Positions 11,501-22,250 of a stretch of DNA of 64,000 nt are shown here, in pieces. This stretch comes from Medicago truncatula (lineage: Eukaryota > Streptophyta > Magnoliopsida > Fabales > Fabaceae). The notes below the pieces were generated by a model. It was not told where the DNA came from, made no database searches, and saw only the letters and a list, made by a program, of their open reading frames with translations. A program made the translations under genes and the position numbers. How positions within the stretch are numbered: position 1 is the stretch's first letter; each line of letters opens with the position of its first letter. The stretch spans positions 33,929,332 through 33,993,331 of the forward strand of contig NC_053046.1 in assembly GCF_003473485.1 (NCBI RefSeq). The letters are read 5' to 3'.

Positions 11501-12692
11501 GTCATGTTCATAATGTATACAGCATACATTTTCTGTGTATTGTTTTTCATGGATACAGATTCAACATCCATCTTCATGCATTTGGAAGATAGAACTGTGA
11601 TTCTACCAGAAAATCTATTTTTTGCCCCATTAACATAGGCAATATGGTAGGGACTGTTGAGTGTGTTCAAGTCATTTAAGCTTTTTGGCTTAATGTATGT
11701 AATAGCAATAAGATCTCCTGATGCAGGTTCATAACTTCCACCATTTTCATCTCTATCAGATTCAGTTGTACTCTCCAACCGTATGGTATGATGGAACTGA
11801 ATGAATTGATTTTGAGCTTTGTGAAATTTCAATTGCTTGCTGTTTTCGACTTTCCAGATTTCACAAAGAGAAGCTTGTGACACGCCAGACAAGCTTGAAG
11901 ATAAATCAGCGCGTGTTTCCTCAAACAACAGAGGAATAAAAGAGTTGTTGTAATCTGTTGCTGACTTAAATGTCTCTGGAATCTTATGAACCTGAGAGAA
12001 AACAATTTTCACAATATACTTCAACTTAATAATGCTGCTCTAATCATTCAAATATTATAAGATGGTTGCACTCAATAGAAAATAAAAAGTTTAGATATGT
12101 TTTCCGGGCCTATGCCTATATATATCGAACACACACATAAAAATAATTCCTTGAAATTATTAAGGTTGCTCTATAGGGCGCCCAAGTTGCTAAAGCCTGA
12201 AAAAAAGATCGATCGGAAGATAGCTTCCGATGGGTAAAAAATGATTTGAACGTATCTCCTGATATGTTTGTGTGATCGGTACATAAATTTAAGAAGCTTT
12301 TTAGTAAACATGATGGAACTATATACAGTGACTTTCTTATTGCAACACAATTTTTTATTGCAACTACTAAAAAGGTCATATAAATTAACTATTTTGCAAT
12401 TCTAATCTTAAAATATATAAGAACAAAACTAACAATGAAGTGGAGAAAATCTATATAAACAATCAATCATTATTGAGATTTTAACACCATTTCTTTGTAA
12501 CACAATGAATTTGTACTCTTTCATGTTCAAATTCTTTTTCAAAAACCAAGTTCACTTTTTCATTGTGAGTATTGAAAAGGGTGTAAAAGAAACCTTGTCT
12601 TTGTAAAGATTTTCATTGAGAACATCCTCGAGGGTCCAAGAAAGTACAATATCTATAAGACTCCCACTTCCATTTCTACTCTTCTCCATCAT
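8501..12692 (-). pseudogene. SEN1/UPF1-type superfamily 1 RNA/DNA helicase, frameshifted
   Basis: Six exons can be joined on the minus strand: 12692-12594, 11991-11410, 11162-9658, 9561-9237, 9125-8872 and 8789-8501, all with GT-AG borders. Superfamily 1B helicase motifs appear in order: LNESQQDAV (Q-motif region), GPPGTGKT (Walker A, about residue 283), LVIDEAAQ (Walker B), GDEKQLPA, YRMHPSI, SVDGFQGREED and MTRAR. The family (SEN1, UPF1, plant MAGATAMA3-like) acts on RNA and R-loops. Exon 3 is 1,505 bp and needs one more base to keep phase. Its frame shifts near 10610-10625 in an A run, between EKSKKDF and RILVSAYL. Exon 5 also changes frame near 8937, between ISTVR and SGNVGFLSN, apparently from a short deletion. 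Two breaks argue for a pseudogene. A homopolymer error could explain the first only. The last exon may instead splice at caag/gtaatc near 8558. Confidence 0.8.
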
Positions 12693-14740
12693 TTGCTAAA
12701 CAATCATTAAGAAAAAGTATTAGTACACAATCAACTAAATAATACACAATGTAATAGTGAATGGAACAACAAATATTAAGGTACCAAACAGTTGAAGTAT
12801 ATGTCTGGTTCGACCTTTCAAGTACACATGAAAAGATAAAGACAATAGAGAAGTGTTAAATGATGCACACAACTTTGCAATGATGATGAAAGTGTTAAAT
12901 GACCGTTTAATATAACAGAATATGAGAGGTTAGATCGAGTTACATGCACAGTTAATTAATAAAAATGGCGTATGAGGGTACTTTCATAGGAAATGACAAA
13001 ATGCATGATGCATTGTCTTCTCCTATTCTACAGTTTTTTTTTGGAATAAATACAATCCTTTTCATTTTCATGCATTAACAAGTGTTTTTTCATATTCCTA
13101 TTATTATCGCTATTAGGAAAATGTTAAAGAATGTCCTACAACTTTACAAAAGTGTTAAAATTATTGTTTGCAATGATAAAATTATTGTATCAAAAATGAA
13201 AAGTAAATATCACAAGATTATATATTTATTATTAAATATAAAATGGCGATTTAACATGATAAATGTACCTAGAAATCAATGGTTACTTTTTACAACCCCA
13301 TTTTGTTATCCCATATTCCTACTTTTCCATGCTTTATATTCTTCCTCACCTTGTAGGGAGTAATCACCGAGTGTTTTGAGACAAAAATTATTCGATCCAA
13401 TCCAAAAATAAAATTGTATGTCGTTTTAGATGACTATTACATATGATATAATTTAATGTGATTTAATTTGAATCGATTTTTAGACATCCAATTTACAATT
13501 TGTAACTTTTGTTTTCATAATACTATTATAAATATTTAATAAAAAAATATAATATATGATTTATTAAAAACTAAATAATAGTACAACATAACAATGATTA
13601 ATCATCTTTGAAACATATAAAATAGTAACAAAATTAATGATTAAACTTTTTTTAAGACATATATAAATATGTGTGTGTAGAGAAAGAAACAGGAACAAAT
13701 AATAGTATACTTTATTAAAAAAATACCTGCAAAACTATCATTCCATTGGTTTTGTAGAGGAGAAAGATCTTATAACTTATCATTCACATTAGATGTTCCC
13801 TGCATCATTAGTCAACAAGCAAAATTAGGATAATGAATGTACTTTATCTCTTTGAATATACTTTTCAAAGAAATAAAAAAACAAAATACAATGCTACTAT
13901 TACATCCATTTTGTAAAATCTAGAAAGTTTTTATATTTCAGCCCACTCCATTTCATTTTATACACCAATCCATACATACCTTAAAGTTCAGTTAGCCTGA
14001 ACCAATCAAGATAAAACTAAAGACACTACTAGAATCTCTTGATTTTTCTGCGGATATTGTTAAAAATTCTGCAGGAGAAGAGTTTCCTCGGGATTTTGCC
14101 TAGAAAAGTTGTGACATAAGAGAAAAGTTTTTGAAGAACGGATAACAACTTTATTGATGGAAAAAAGTGGTCTAAACATATCACTTAATATAGTATTTTT
14201 CATAATTGTGCGTAGAGAAAGAAGAATATGAATCAAAGACATCGGAAAATATTTAGTTTGACCCATTGAGGTTACAGGTTCAATCTTTACCATTGACACT
14301 TAATGGACAAATACAATGTTCAAATGTGTGGTTTGACCTAGTATTGTGAAAATGTTCAAGTCTAAAATGTATTTGGATTCCCTTTGATCAATAATTTATG
14401 CATTCATTGCAGTCAGCAAATTTGAACTACTAGATGTTCGAAGACTCATATTAGTTGTTATTTAGAATACGATTTCCTGAAGTCAAAATGTGAGTCATTT
14501 CATCTTCATCAAAGTTGGATTCCAATTTCTTGAGTGCGGTGAATACATACATTTTACCACGAATTTGAGTCTGGTGGATGTATTGTGTGTATGTGTGCGT
14601 GCAAATACAATACTTGTTTGTGATTGTGATTAATTAAAGGTTATTATGAGGAGTCTTGCAACTAACAAATATTTACAATCTTAGCTTACCATTTAAAAGA
14701 TTGAGCAAACTTCCATTGCTTTGATATTTGTAAATGTTAG
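12693..14740. other. Intergenic, promoter side of the helicase
   Basis: AT-rich sequence upstream of the helicase start. No protein domain, tRNA or clear transposon end was recognised. Confidence 0.5.
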
Positions 14741-15013
14741 CTAAACTAACCATTTTAAGCTTTTGGAGTCTGCATAGTGAATCTGCATCAAACATGACAC
14801 TAAGGTCATGTTATGAACCCTTGTCTCTACAATATTTGTAGCATTTGAGTTGCATCTTACACCATTGATCAAGCATGGATGTGATATCTTGATAAGGAAA
14901 CTGAAGAAAGAGTGAGACTCTGATGATAATAACTCACCTCCTGAACATAACATGATCATAAATACCAAAATTAGGACAGAAAAGTGAAATAGCCTCTTTA
15001 GAAATTGAAACAT
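14741..15013 (-). CDS. Possible small secreted peptide, first exon
   Basis: Not recognised as a known family. From ATG 15013 the minus strand encodes a strongly hydrophobic leader (MFQFLKRLFHF then SVLILVFMIMLCSGG) that looks like a signal peptide. Immediately after it, at 14938/14937, is a very good plant splice donor (GGAG/GTGAGT). Signal-peptide exon plus intron is the layout of legume secreted peptide genes, including nodule cysteine-rich ones. The unspliced reading continues to a stop at 14741 with only three more cysteines. A second exon with a cysteine pattern was not found, so this may be a relic or a chance frame. Confidence 0.25.
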   Translation of the reverse strand: MFQFLKRLFHFSVLILVFMIMLCSGGELLSSESHSFFSFLIKISHPCLINGVRCNSNATNIVETRVHNMTLVSCLMQIHYADSKSLKWLV

Positions 15014-15037
15014 TGCAAAATCTATTGTGTCTTGCAT

Positions 15038-15460
15038 TCTTGACTTGTTTGATTAACCTGTCCTTCTTGTTATATTAAAGGGTGACTTGAATGAATCGTT
15101 GAATAAAGAAAGGTTGACACCCTTACACCCTTTTGTATCACTCTGAAAAATTTCAGACTTTCAGCTAGTCCTCCCTTACACGCTTTGTGTGGAAGGACTC
15201 CGTGCGTTTCACTTATTATCATATCTATAATTTTTATTACTTAATGTATTTCTTTTTAAATGTTTAAATTTATTTTCTTCTCTAAAATGATAAATGTATT
15301 TATGGATTCAACAGACATTTTTTATTTAACATAATTTTTTTTATCAATTTTATTTAATTAAACTTGTTTCACTATTCAATATAAATTTTATAAAATTATT
15401 TATTATATAAATCAAGAGCAAGGTCCATTCAGAAAAGCAAGGTAAAAATATGCTCAAAAC

Positions 15461-15463
<3 letters not shown>
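15038..15463. other. Intergenic, nothing recognised
   Basis: No gene is seen. It ends at the poly(A) tract that marks the edge of the SINA array. Confidence 0.5.

Positions 15464-15491
<28 letters not shown>
15464..15491. repeat. 28-nt poly(A) tract
   Basis: An uninterrupted run of about 28 A residues lies directly at the start of the first SINA array unit. It is a natural slippage site. Confidence 0.85.
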
Positions 15492-15493
<2 letters not shown>

Positions 15494-15639
15494 ATTACAC
15501 TTCAAGACAAAACAAGAACAATAGTCAAATCCTTAATAAGAAATGAAAAAGTCAAAGACTCATAAGTTATCAATAACCTAAGATATCTCTACTTATAGGG
15601 TGACTGTCTTCGTGATAACGGTTGCCGATGGCAGCAGAT

Positions 15640-15702
15640 GATGAGGTGGACGGTTGACTTCTCTTGGATATAGTAATCGGCGATGGTGCAGTGGTCATCT
15701 AG
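15640..15702 (-). pseudogene. Remnant of a second ubiquitin repeat in the unit A 3' end
   Basis: Directly after the stop of the ubiquitin-like exon, another frame reads [20 protein letters not shown]. This resembles ubiquitin from about residue 50 to 69 ([20 protein letters not shown]). It overlaps the TAG stop in a different frame. The homologous segment sits in the same place in unit B, so the remnant predates the A/B duplication and suggests a polyubiquitin source. Confidence 0.65.
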
Positions 15703-16949
15703 TCCCCGATGACACGGAGAATGAGGTGAATGGTTGACTTATCTTGGATGATGTAATCGGCAAGGATCCGGCCGTCCTCTAGTTGTTTACCAGCAAAGAT
15801 CAAACGTTGGTCGTACACTGGGGTCTTTTCCTCGTCAACAATCTTCTCCTTCACATTTTCTATGGTGTCCAAACTATTAACCCTCAGGAGGATACACTTT
15901 CTAGTTATGCCCCTTGTGAAAATTCGCAACTGCATTGCAATTGCCAACACATCAATCAATGATTAAAGCAACATAAAGAAAACAAAACCCCTTGCAAAAT
16001 TTATGACGGTACAACAGGGAAAAATAAATTCAAGATCAAATCAAATAAAAGAATTCAAGAACTGATACAAAAATACAAAACCGTAACAACCTTTTTTCGC
16101 AGTTGAAAAAATGATGAATTTCAGATAAACACTAGAGTATAAATTCAAAACATAAAGGAAAAAAAATAGACTTTAATATGAAGAAAAAAAAAAACAAAGC
16201 TAAGAACAGAAAAGGAGATAGTAGGTAGGTACCATGGGGGTTATGGATGCTATGCAAATTTCTAGCTTCAGAGGTTCAGAAGAACCAAATGGAATCACAA
16301 GGAACTCTGATGAAAGATTTGCTGAAGTAACACGTTGGAAATCCTTACCAAAAGACTGTAATTTCAGTTTGCACATCTCAGACCTAGCCAATATATCATA
16401 ACTATATTCAGACTCGTAAAAGTTTGGACCAATGCCGCAAATATTGACTGCATTTCCCATTTGCATAGTTTTATTACTGAGATCAAATAGTTTGCCATAA
16501 CCCGCCTCTTGAAAAACAATGGTTTGATCGTTAGACTTCAAGGAGACAATGAAGGAATGACCATAAAAAAATTTGATTTGAGTATCCCTTTGTTTATTGC
16601 TGAAATGCTTATACAGCACTTCTGATGATGCAACAAAGTGACAACTTGGAACAGGGCAGTAACATGGCGCATGGATGCATTCTTTTTCATGCCTCCTCTT
16701 TCCAATGTAACTTATTTTCTCATTGCAACCATGTTTTGCATTCGGACATGACATTTCAATAGATAGCAATAGATTCTCAGCGGCTTTACAATGTTTTGAG
16801 CTAATGGGCAACGAGCAATTGTGACACTTGTTTCTAAGTTTAGTACTGCAGGTAGAGCAAACAATATGACCATTATCACACTGAATTGCAACATAAAAGA
16901 AAATCATCAAGTTAGACTTTGAACCATTTACTAAAATAAAATAAGACAT
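15699..16949 (-). pseudogene. SINA-type E3 ligase with C-terminal ubiquitin-like domain, unit A (exon 1 lost)
   Basis: The large exon (16880-16233, 216 codons) starts CDNGHIVCSTC and carries the second half of a RING, a SIAH-type zinc-finger region (CPNAKHGCNEKISYIG, HEKECIHAPCYCPVPSC) and the substrate-binding-like region. After a 303-bp intron it joins in phase 0 to 15929-15699. That exon encodes exactly 76 residues, with [14 protein letters not shown] identical to ubiquitin and about 60% identity overall. Lys11, 27, 29 and 48 and Ile44 are kept. Gly76 is Asp, so it cannot be conjugated as ubiquitin is. The first RING exon seen in unit B is absent: the flanking sequence is joined directly at about 17432, deleting it. 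The last His of the SIAH finger is also replaced (HFSNKQ against HFSDKH in B). An upstream in-frame ATG exists at 16949, inside former intron 1. Probably non-functional as a RING ligase. Confidence 0.7.
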
Positions 16950-17631
16950 TTCTTTGTAACATTTTGTCTTTTTTCCCCTATGAATCTACAAAAGCATATT
17001 CATATGCCTTTGAATCAAGAGGAAAGTTTCAAAACAGCAACTAATGAAATATTGCTCAAACTTTAAAAATGTTTTAAGGTACACTGACACTTGCATATGT
17101 TCCCTTTTTCTTTATTTTCTTCAATTCCGACAAATTAGAGAGCTACAACTTTTTCTTTATTTTTTTTTAGATAAAAAAAATTAGAGTCAAACAACAAAAG
17201 AAAAACTTCTCAAAGGAACAACCAAGTATCCTTCAGTATGCAACATTTTTAACATAAAAAACATTTGAAAATTTACAGTTTTGAATAGTTCTGGGCGCTA
17301 ATTGAGGACAAATATTGAAATATAATAGAAAATAGTATCAAATTTAAGGACCAGAAACATACTGCATAAATGACAACAAATTAACTCTTCTCATATGTCA
17401 GAAATAACTTACTAAAAAGAAAATAAAATGCACGTTTCACTAATTAAGAATCACTTAATTTGTTCTTGTTTGTTGAATGTTAGAGAAGAGAGTGTTCAAA
17501 AGAGAATGTTGCTAGCACTACTCTATTAATATTAAGATGATGATAAGTAGGGTCAAACAATATATATCTGCACAAAAAACTACTACCATGGATCAAGTAA
17601 AAACGTGCACCATAGAGTATTTGTAAACAAA

Positions 17632-18338
17632 GTTTTTTTTTTTTTTTTTAAGCAGAATAGAAAATAAAATAAAATGGAAAGGAATTACAAAATTGGGGGG
17701 CATGAACCTGATCCACAAGCTCAAACCCAAATGAGTGATACATTAGTACACAAGTGGTATAAAAAATAACTCTAAACAACACTACCATGAATTGCAAAAA
17801 AAAAAAAAACACAGAAGCGAATGTTCAGAGTATCAAAGTATGAGTATGAATCGTATGCCAATACATAAACGATCCAATATCCAGCAGCTCCCTAAAAACA
17901 TTAGCAAGTCATCAAAGCCCTTTTGGGCCCTTCAATCCAATCGTAGTCCAGGAGAACAAACGTTGGAATTCAGTCCACCGACGGCGCACAAAACAACCGC
18001 AACGGAGGATGCAGTTCTTAAGGTAGACAAATGACAACTGCCGTCAACACGGAGTGTCTACGCACCTAGCCATTTCAAGCAACATCTGGCGTATGTTGAA
18101 TCCAGAACGAGGGACATCCAACAAACACACATAGATGAACAGAACTGTTACAAACCAGATCTTAACTCTGGAAAAACCAGATTTAAGAATAACAACAAAC
18201 ATAGATCATGAGCAAACAACCACCAGCAGCTTCATCTTCCTATTCCTGGAACAAACAAAGAGAAAAGAAAGAAAAAAAAAACAGCGGCTATCACAAAAAA
18301 CTCGGAACACAACAACAGATTCGTAACAGCCGCGTCAA
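17632..18338 (-). mobile_element. LINE-like retroposon 3' fragment with poly(A), inserted upstream of unit A
   Basis: Units B and C run directly from the acgtgc...acaaacaaag motif into gttcatttcatat. In unit A the same two flanks are separated by about 700 bp that begins with a poly(T) run on the plus strand, i.e. a minus-strand poly(A) tail. The flanks taaacaaag and tcaacgaag resemble an imperfect target duplication. The insert is richer in GC than its surroundings and has no intact frame. Confidence 0.6.
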
Positions 18339-19760
18339 CGAAGTTCATTTCATATAGCTAAAAGAAAAATTTGAAAGCAATTCAACGAGGATTTGTATAT
18401 ATACAATATTATTTTAAAGTAAAACATTTCTTCTCATTGACAATATATCAAATATAATATAAATTCTTATATTTTTTAGCGATAATCGCAATTCTTTTTC
18501 TATTTCTAATGCCAAAATGGATTAACGGATAATCTAACTCATGTCCCTAATTTATGTTAAAAATAATTTCACCCCTAGGCTATGAGAATTGTTATTTACA
18601 ATTATAATAACAAGTATGATATATATTACTAATTAATTCAATTATTTAGTAAAGTTTAAGTCTTATTCTTTATGGTTAACAAGTAATAATATAAGCTTAT
18701 CACTACCCTTTTGATATTTCCAATTACATTATTATTTTTTTTACCAAAATACTCTTATTTATTTTGCATCTTTTTCTTCAATGATATTAAACTCTTTTTC
18801 GATATTTAACTTTAAGTTTTAGAGAACTTACCGAAAATTCAGCAGCTTGATTAAGGTTTTAGGCCTAAGGGCTAAGGTGTTTACATGACTATTAAAGCTC
18901 AAAATGTGGTTGAGAACCTGAAAGTATTAGTAGTCTTGAGGTTTGAGTTTCTTCCAGTGAGGTAACTACTGAGTCATTTGCTGCATTAAAGGATGAATAA
19001 TTCAACCAACTAATAAGACTAAGTAGCCAACCAACCTCAGCATCAGAGACTAGACCAAGGATCACTAACAATTTGACATGACTCTTACTTAGGTATGTAA
19101 ATTTCTCTCATTCAGAATCACATGTACATAAGTCCTAATTTCTCTTAATATTCAGAAGTGGATTTAAGTTACTTGACTGTCAAGCTAAATATGTTTTCAA
19201 AGACTCATTCAAGTATTTTAACAACAAAATAATTCATTTAAAAATATTTTTCAAAAACCTAGAACAATATTGATTTTTTTTTTGGCAATTTCTGTTTTGA
19301 AAATTCAGAACATATATGACTTATTGGCAAACCCTCTAGATCAATTTTTGGCATACTGTATTGGGCCTCCAAATCCTTTTACATATCCAACATTGTTTGT
19401 AGCCATACTTATTCTTGCATGAATCAACTAACTAACATATTATCTTCATTTTACACTGCATTTAGCAGAATCGCGGTGTTAACTAAACTTCATCATCATT
19501 CTCGTCTTTCCTCCATATGGTTCTTCTCTCTTCATATACTTTCACAAAGAGAATCACATATAAATCTAACTTTTGTACTTTTATTTAAAAATCAGTGAGT
19601 GGATTCAAGTTAATTGACTTTTTTCAGTTGAATCATACTCTACTGCAGAAATCACGGAATGTATCTCCATGTCAAAATAACTGTACGATTTCAGCTAGTG
19701 TCAAGAAGTAAATATGTTTCTTCAATTGCTGAAAATCATCCCCAGTAAAATAAAATAAAA
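18339..19760. other. Intergenic between SINA units A and B
   Basis: The first part continues the unit A upstream homology (the ctaaaagaaaaatttgaaag stretch near 18357 matches the flank of the transposon in unit B). The rest shows no gene or transposon end I can support. Confidence 0.5.
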
Positions 19761-19895
19761 GAAGCATTATACACTTCAAGATTACACATGAAGAACAAAA
19801 GTCAAATCCTTAATAAGAAATGAAAAAGTCAAAGACTCTTGAGTTATTATCAATAATGTTTGATTTCTCTACTTATAGGGTCGCTGATGGCAGCA

Positions 19896-19960
19896 GACGA
19901 TGCGGTGGATGGTTGACTACTCTTGGATGTAGTAACAGGCGATGATGTGGTGGTCATTTA
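19896..19960 (-). pseudogene. Remnant of a second ubiquitin repeat in the unit B 3' end
   Basis: Immediately after the stop of the unit B ubiquitin-like exon, another frame reads LNDHHIIACYYIQE, stop, STIHR. It aligns with ubiquitin residues about 50-69 and with the equivalent remnant after unit A. Confidence 0.6.
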
Positions 19961-21757
19961 GTCAAACATAATACGGTAATGGAGGAAAATTTGCATAGTT
20001 GATTTCTCTTGGATGTTGTAACTGGCAAGGGTTTGGTGGTTCTCTAGTTGCTTACTAGCAAAGTCCAGACGCTGCTCGTGCACCGGGATCCCTTCCTTGT
20101 CCTGAATCTTCTTCTTCACATCGAGTATTGTGTCTGAACTCTTAACCATTAGAGGGAACCTCTTGTTTTCATACATGATGTCTATGAATATTTGCATCTG
20201 CACCGCAATTGCCAACACATTAATCAGTGATTAAAGCAACAGAAATAGATTAAAACCCCTTGCAAAATGTATTGCAGCACAACAGGTTAAAAGAATCCAA
20301 CATAAAATCAATAAAAGAAAATTTGAGACTGATACAAAAATAGAAAACACTAACAACCTATTTTCGCATTTGAAAAACTGTTGAATTTCAGATATAATGC
20401 CGGAGTATAAATTCAAAACATAAAAGAAAATAATAAGACTTAATACAACGAAAAACAACAAATCAAACGAAAGGAGATAGGAGGTACCATGGGGTTTATG
20501 CAAGTTATGCAAATTTCTAGCTTGAGAGCTTCAAAAGAACCAAATGGAATCACAAGCAACTCCGACGAAAGAGTTGCTAATACAACCGATTGGACATTCT
20601 TCGCGAAAGACTGTAATTTCAAGTTGCACATCTGAGACCTAACCAATATATCGTAACTACATTCAGACTCGAAAGAGTTTGGACCAATACAGCAAATATT
20701 GATAGCATTTCCCAAAAGCGTAGCTCTATTATTGAGAATAAATAGTTTGCCATAACTTTCCTCTTGAAAAACAATGGTTTCATCCTTAGACTTCAAGGAG
20801 ACATTGAAGGAGTCACCATAAGAAAATTTGATTTGAGAATCCTTGTGTTTATCGCTGAAATGCTTAGACAACACTTCGGATGATGCAACAAAGCCACAAC
20901 TTGAAATAGGACAGTAACAGGGCACATGGATGCATTCTTTTTCATGATTCCTCTTTCTGATGTAACTAATTTTCTTGTTGCAACCATATTTTGCATTCGG
21001 ACATGACATTTCAAGAGATACCAATAGATTCTCAATGGCTTTACAATGTTTGGAGCTAGTGGGCAATGAGCACTTGTAACACTTGTTTCCAAGTTTAGGA
21101 CAGCAGGTAGAGCAAACAATATGACCATTGTCACACTGCATTGCAACAAAAAAGAAAACAATCAAATTATACAATGAACCATTTGCTAGAATAAAATAAA
21201 ATAAAATAGGACATTTCTATGTAAAGGCTTGTTAGCAAGCCATGCAATTAAAAGTATAACCAACATATAGTTAATCATTCTCAATTTATTCTTCTCAAAA
21301 TCAATGAACTCAATGACAGACTGTGGCTGGAAGCCGAAAAAGAAAATGCCTTTGAATCAAGAGGAAAATTTCAAAACAGCAACTAATGTAATATTGCTCA
21401 AACTTTCAAAATGTTTAAGGGTCACTTGCATATGTTCCCTTTTTATTTATTTTCTTCAATTCCAACAAACTATAGAGCTACAACTTTTTACATCAAAAAA
21501 GTACAACAACAAAGATTTCATAGATTTATCATAGATAATCACCGTTTAAACAACAAAAGAAAAACTTCTCAAAGGAACAACCAAGTATCCTTCAGCATGC
21601 AACATTGTTCAACAAAAGAAAAACTTCTCAAATGAAATTTGCACCAAAAAAAGAAAAAATAAAATAAAATGCATACCTGGGAGACGGGAATTGTTAAGGG
21701 TTCGCAACAATTGCAGCAAACAAGCAAATCTGGGACGGAAACTATCACAGGCTCCAT
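19958..21757 (-). CDS. SINA-type RING E3 ligase fused to a ubiquitin-like domain, unit B (complete)
   Basis: Three exons in phase 0: 21757-21677 (27 codons), 21135-20488 (216 codons) and 20197-19958 (79 residues plus stop), giving 322 residues. Exon 1 ends PLTIPVSQ and exon 2 opens CDNGHIVCSTC, together making a full RING: Cys14, Cys17, Cys28, His32, Cys35, Cys38, Cys46, Cys49. A SIAH-type zinc-finger region follows (CPNAKYGCNKKISYIR, HEKECIHVPCYCPISSC, KHFSDKH). Exon 3 starts MQIF and carries QDKEGIP and LASYNIQEKST as in ubiquitin. The diglycine tail is missing (ends HYRIMFD) and Ile44 of the binding patch is Asp. SINA proteins are ubiquitin ligases that bind substrates through the C-terminal region. 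A ubiquitin-like tail is not usual for them. An upstream in-frame ATG at 21769 would add MKGV. Reading on past exon 2 without splicing gives only a short tail. The fusion is inferred from splice sites, so transcript support is the open point. Confidence 0.75.
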
Positions 21758-21769
21758 TACACCTTTCAC

Positions 21770-22250
21770 TAATCAAAATATATTAAAAAAACCATTGCAA
21801 CTTTCAAATATAAAAAATAAAATAAAAAAATAAAAAAAATCTAGTTGTTGATCAAAATAACATTTAACAAAAACACTCACAGAGAAATTGTAGACACCAG
21901 GTGCTTTATCTTAACCACTACCGATTACTTTCCTCCGTTTTAAAGCCAATGACACGCATAGTCTAAATGTGTTGTCAATTAATGTGCATCTTTTCCTATT
22001 CTATTTACTATAAAAAAAATTGGTACATGTGCAACTATCCGAATTCTTTTTATTTTTGACGGATCGTATTCTATTAGTATTACTGTTAAGATGATAATTA
22101 AAGTCATACAAATTGAATATATTTGCAAAAAAAACAAAATAAATTAAAAAAAAAACTGCCATGGATCAGGTAAAAACGTGCACTATAGAGTACGAACAAA
22201 CAAAGTTCATTTCATATACCTAAAATGCCTAAAAAAAATCATATATCTAA
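21770..22250. promoter_or_regulatory. Upstream region of SINA unit B
   Basis: This lies upstream of the unit B start. Blocks such as ccgttttaaagccaatgaca and ggatcaggtaaaaacgtgc recur upstream of unit C (about 27610-27890), and the second also upstream of unit A (about 17588). The duplicated unit therefore includes its 5' flank. No specific factor site is claimed. Confidence 0.45.

Noticed and set aside
20793-21161. 122-codon minus-strand frame overlapping unit B
   Set aside because: Alternative frame of the SINA exon. The SINA frame carries the RING and zinc-finger motifs.
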